This document shows positions 61,515-64,000 of a stretch of DNA of 64,000 nt, piece after piece (the stretch's first letter is position 1; each line of letters opens with the position of its first letter). The notes below the pieces were generated by a model, which was not told the origin of the DNA, did not search any database, and saw nothing but the letters and a program-made list of their open reading frames with translations. Origin of the DNA: Flavobacterium sp. HSC-61S13 (lineage in GTDB: Bacteria; Bacteroidota; Bacteroidia; Flavobacteriales; Flavobacteriaceae); the NCBI RefSeq assembly GCF_024171535.1, contig NZ_JALJZV010000014.1, positions 1 to 64,000 of the forward strand. The letters are read 5' to 3'. The position numbers and the translations under genes were made by a program.

Positions 61515-64000
61515 ATGAAAGCCTTTATTTTAATTTATATAGTTCTATTGAATGTTAATGCTTGGGTTTTTTATGGGCAGGATTTGAGAATTAAACACAG
61601 CGACTTACCGTTCGCAATACCCGTTGTAGTGAAACCTTCGGATGGTGATAAGATAATCTACCAGTGGTTAGAAAATGATCAAATTATCGATCAGGCCAAC
61701 GACTTTGTTTATATCATTCCTCATGATAAGGCGGTAGGGACTTATAGGTATATTCACCAAGTAAAAGGCGTCGACTGCTCGGAGTGGGTAAGTAGTAATT
61801 CTTTTACGGTCGAAATATATCAGGATGAACACGAGAAAGATTATTCTTTAAAACGCCCCATTGACGCTAATTTTAGTCCACAAAAAGAATTGATCGGGTA
61901 TTTAGAAGATCTAAGGACACTTATCGATCAGACCAAGAAACAATTGGATATTTCGATTTACAGTATGGATAACTACGATATCTACTTGGCCTTATCAAGA
62001 GCCGCAAAACGAGGAGTACAAATAAGAATGTTGTATGAAGGCGCCTTAAAAGATAGAAATCAGCAATATGGTACGGCTTCGCATCGATTGGAGGAGATTG
62101 GAGTAGATGTAAAATATGTCAATAAAACAAACCATCATAAATTTGTAATCGCCGATCAAGAGTTCTTGATGACTAGCAGTGGTAATTGGAATGCTAAGAC
62201 CAATTGGCAACATGAAGAAAGTAGTTTGCTTATCACGGATACGGATCTCGTCTTAGAGTATCGTGCAGAGTTTGAGTTATTGTGGAATCATTCGAGAGAA
62301 TTTGGTAAGAGTTATACCTACAAAGTGATCAACTCGGATAGTTTGTTGAATCAAGTCCAGGAGAATCCCATTGCCAAAGCTTATTTTACTTCATCAAATT
62401 ATAAAATTTCACACTCGGTCAATCATGGACCTACTTTTTCGAAAAATGGCAATCGACAAGCACTAGCTGATCAACTTGTTTTAAGGATTCAACAATCCGA
62501 AAAATCGATAAAAATTGCAAGTAATTATTTGCGGTCCCGCCCAATCTGTGAGGCTTTAATCGCAAAGAAACTCGAGAACCCCTCCATCGAAATTAAAGTG
62601 TTTACCGATCAGAACGAATATATTACGGATTATAGCAATCAATATCAAATTGCCGAGCGAGATGCCTGTTACACCCATGCCAATACTCCAGCTAAAAAGA
62701 GGGATTGCTTAGAGAAGAATTTTATGTATAGTTATAACTTAATCGAAGCAGGTATTGACCTTCGATTTAAGTGTTATTCGTATAAATGGCACTATAGTAC
62801 AGCAAAGACCATGCATCATAAATATGCGATTTTCGATGATGATGTTGTAGCTGTTGGCAGTTATAATTACTCCTATAATTCAGAAACCAATTGCATGGAG
62901 AACCTCGTGGTTTTTGATAGAAATGCTTCACCAGCTACAGTAGACCAATATGTCACCAACTTTAACGATATCTGGGAATTAGGACGACGCGAAAATTACT
63001 ATGAGGATCTTTTGGTTCATCTTGCTTCTCCCAGCCGATATGTTCCGTTACTATTTACACCCATGTCTTTGGAACACAGGGAATATGCCCATTTAAAGCA
63101 ACAGTTAGAAAATGCAGTCCCTCTAGTCAAAGATGCGTATTTTAAGCAGCAAGGACAATTTTACTCTTCTTACTTCAAAGGGGTTTCTCTACAATACGGA
63201 GGAGGTGATCAGCAGATCACAGCAGTTAATGATGAGATCGACGGATTGTTTACCATCGATTATTCCTATGATAAAAAAAAGAAGTTGGTGTCGATTAATT
63301 TCGATTTCCCAATTGGGATTCCATATACAAAAACATTTCAATACGATAATCATAGTAATTTGATAGGGGTTAAGACGCCTTATATCAATTTGGATCTGAC
63401 TTTTGAAAATAAGCAATTAAAGCAGCTCAATACATCAGGTGCTAGTTACCATTGGGCCTACAAGGGCTTAAACAACAACGAGCGCGAAATATCCTATAGC
63501 ACAACGACTCGCCCTAATTATTTAGTGAGTACATGGACGAATTTTGATTTCCCCAAATCAGTAAGGGATTTTGAAGGGCGGAATTTGAACTGGGAGTTTG
63601 ACGATCAGCATGAATTGATTGCTTTAAACCATACCGATAGGAATCTGCAATACGAAACGACAAGTACGGGTATGTCAGTCAGAGCTACCGATGGAAATCA
63701 AGTCGATTTACAACTTTTTAGCTTGAATAAATATTTAATTACCACCTTGGGTACCGTTGCAACAACAGTCAGTTATCACAACCAAGAAACCGGCGATAGT
63801 GATCGCAGTCTGGCCATTGATATCCATTCGACTCGTGTAACTAGCGGACCAGGGAGCATGGCACATATAAATTATGTATTAGATCCGTATGGGCGCGTGA
63901 TTAAAGCTTTTGATTTAACGATTTCTAGAAAACCGTTAACGGGTGAAATCAAGACCATTAAACAAGGGAGTTTAGAAGAAGTACGTACTTATTCCGCGTG
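61515..64000 (+). CDS. Secreted two-HKD phospholipase D-family protein with YD-like repeats (partial)
   Basis: An open frame from ATG 61515 to the window end (828 codons visible, no stop). A signal peptide (AFILIYIVLLNVNAWVFYG) is followed by an Ig-like stretch to about residue 115. The PLD part has two HxKx4D motifs: HHKFVIAD at residues 207-214 with SSGNWN, and HHKYAIFD at 434-441 with GSYNYSYNSE. Beyond about residue 580, segments such as FQYDNHSNLIGVKTP and YVLDPYGRVIKAFD resemble YD (Rhs) repeats. It is probably a secreted or surface phosphodiesterase (nuclease or lipase); the end and any T9SS tail lie outside the window. It is coupled to the T9SS gene before it. Confidence 0.82.
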   Translation, partial: MKAFILIYIVLLNVNAWVFYGQDLRIKHSDLPFAIPVVVKPSDGDKIIYQWLENDQIIDQANDFVYIIPHDKAVGTYRYIHQVKGVDCSEWVSSNSFTVEIYQDEHEKDYSLKRPIDANFSPQKELIGYLEDLRTLIDQTKKQLDISIYSMDNYDIYLALSRAAKRGVQIRMLYEGALKDRNQQYGTASHRLEEIGVDVKYVNKTNHHKFVIADQEFLMTSSGNWNAKTNWQHEESSLLITDTDLVLEYRAEFELLWNHSREFGKSYTYKVINSDSLLNQVQENPIAKAYFTSSNYKISHSVNHGPTFSKNGNRQALADQLVLRIQQSEKSIKIASNYLRSRPICEALIAKKLENPSIEIKVFTDQNEYITDYSNQYQIAERDACYTHANTPAKKRDCLEKNFMYSYNLIEAGIDLRFKCYSYKWHYSTAKTMHHKYAIFDDDVVAVGSYNYSYNSETNCMENLVVFDRNASPATVDQYVTNFNDIWELGRRENYYEDLLVHLASPSRYVPLLFTPMSLEHREYAHLKQQLENAVPLVKDAYFKQQGQFYSSYFKGVSLQYGGGDQQITAVNDEIDGLFTIDYSYDKKKKLVSINFDFPIGIPYTKTFQYDNHSNLIGVKTPYINLDLTFENKQLKQLNTSGASYHWAYKGLNNNEREISYSTTTRPNYLVSTWTNFDFPKSVRDFEGRNLNWEFDDQHELIALNHTDRNLQYETTSTGMSVRATDGNQVDLQLFSLNKYLITTLGTVATTVSYHNQETGDSDRSLAIDIHSTRVTSGPGSMAHINYVLDPYGRVIKAFDLTISRKPLTGEIKTIKQGSLEEVRTYSA

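Overview
This is an AT-rich chromosomal window from a Bacteroidota bacterium, most likely a member of the Flavobacteriia; the genus cannot be fixed from the sequence alone. The evidence is a SusC/SusD pair, proteins with type IX secretion (T9SS) C-terminal tails, lineage-typical families (DUF4294, DUF6660, RND pump fused to a TolC-like factor, fused urease gamma/beta subunit) and several start-proximal -7 elements of the form TAnnTTTG, the Bacteroidota housekeeping promoter. No insertion sequence, prophage, integrase, CRISPR array or tRNA gene was found. The window looks like ordinary chromosome with small accessory modules.

Layout. 1-756: the 3' end of a 5S rRNA gene (end of an rRNA operon), its terminator, then about 650 bases of non-coding DNA rich in short repeats (a palindromic CCCCTACGGGG element and a 14-bp tandem array). 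757-4474: a LytS/LytTR-type two-component pair, a thioredoxin-like DUF1223 membrane protein and a Tam-like methyltransferase. 4568-8132: urease structural genes (ureC and fused ureAB) without accessory genes, with a divergent AraC regulator. 8197-16094: a lipoprotein, a MocR/PdxR-like regulator divergent from a biotin operon (ferritin-like diiron protein, bioF, bioD, bioB, bioA), a small unknown protein and a short-chain dehydrogenase. 16463-28381: housekeeping and enzyme genes (S9 peptidase, SseB-like, DUF4180, FAD oxidoreductase, M42 peptidase, DUF4294, dnaX with an apparent frameshift, CvfB, YgiD-like dioxygenase). 28457-36422: serine hydrolase, cytochrome bd oxidase (cydAB), an MFS exporter with a divergent HxlR regulator, and an AraC regulator divergent from a zinc alcohol dehydrogenase. 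36535-43403: a heavy-metal RND efflux locus. 43656-47443: lgt, an ECF sigma factor, a GNAT and an AlkD-like glycosylase. 47618-56423: a PNGase F-like T9SS cargo protein facing a SusD/SusC operon headed by a 66-residue HTH-like protein, plus a divergent XRE regulator and lipoprotein. 56644-60520: YCII protein, two AraC regulators, an RclC/DUF417 membrane protein and a siderophore-interacting flavoprotein. 60932-64000: a small T9SS protein and a secreted two-HKD phospholipase-D-family protein with YD-repeat-like sequence, cut off by the window end.

Main points for a second look. (1) The first gene of the biotin operon encodes an uncharacterised four-helix protein with a full E...ExxH...E...ExxH diiron ligand pattern, while no bioC, bioH, bioI or bioW is present here. 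(2) dnaX is split at an A11 run such that a -1 shift fuses a 361-residue gamma-like form to a conserved tau tail. (3) The secreted PLD/YD-repeat protein at the right edge. (4) A probable N-glycan foraging locus (PNGase F plus SusCD). (5) An RND pump that appears to have swallowed its outer-membrane factor, signal peptide included.
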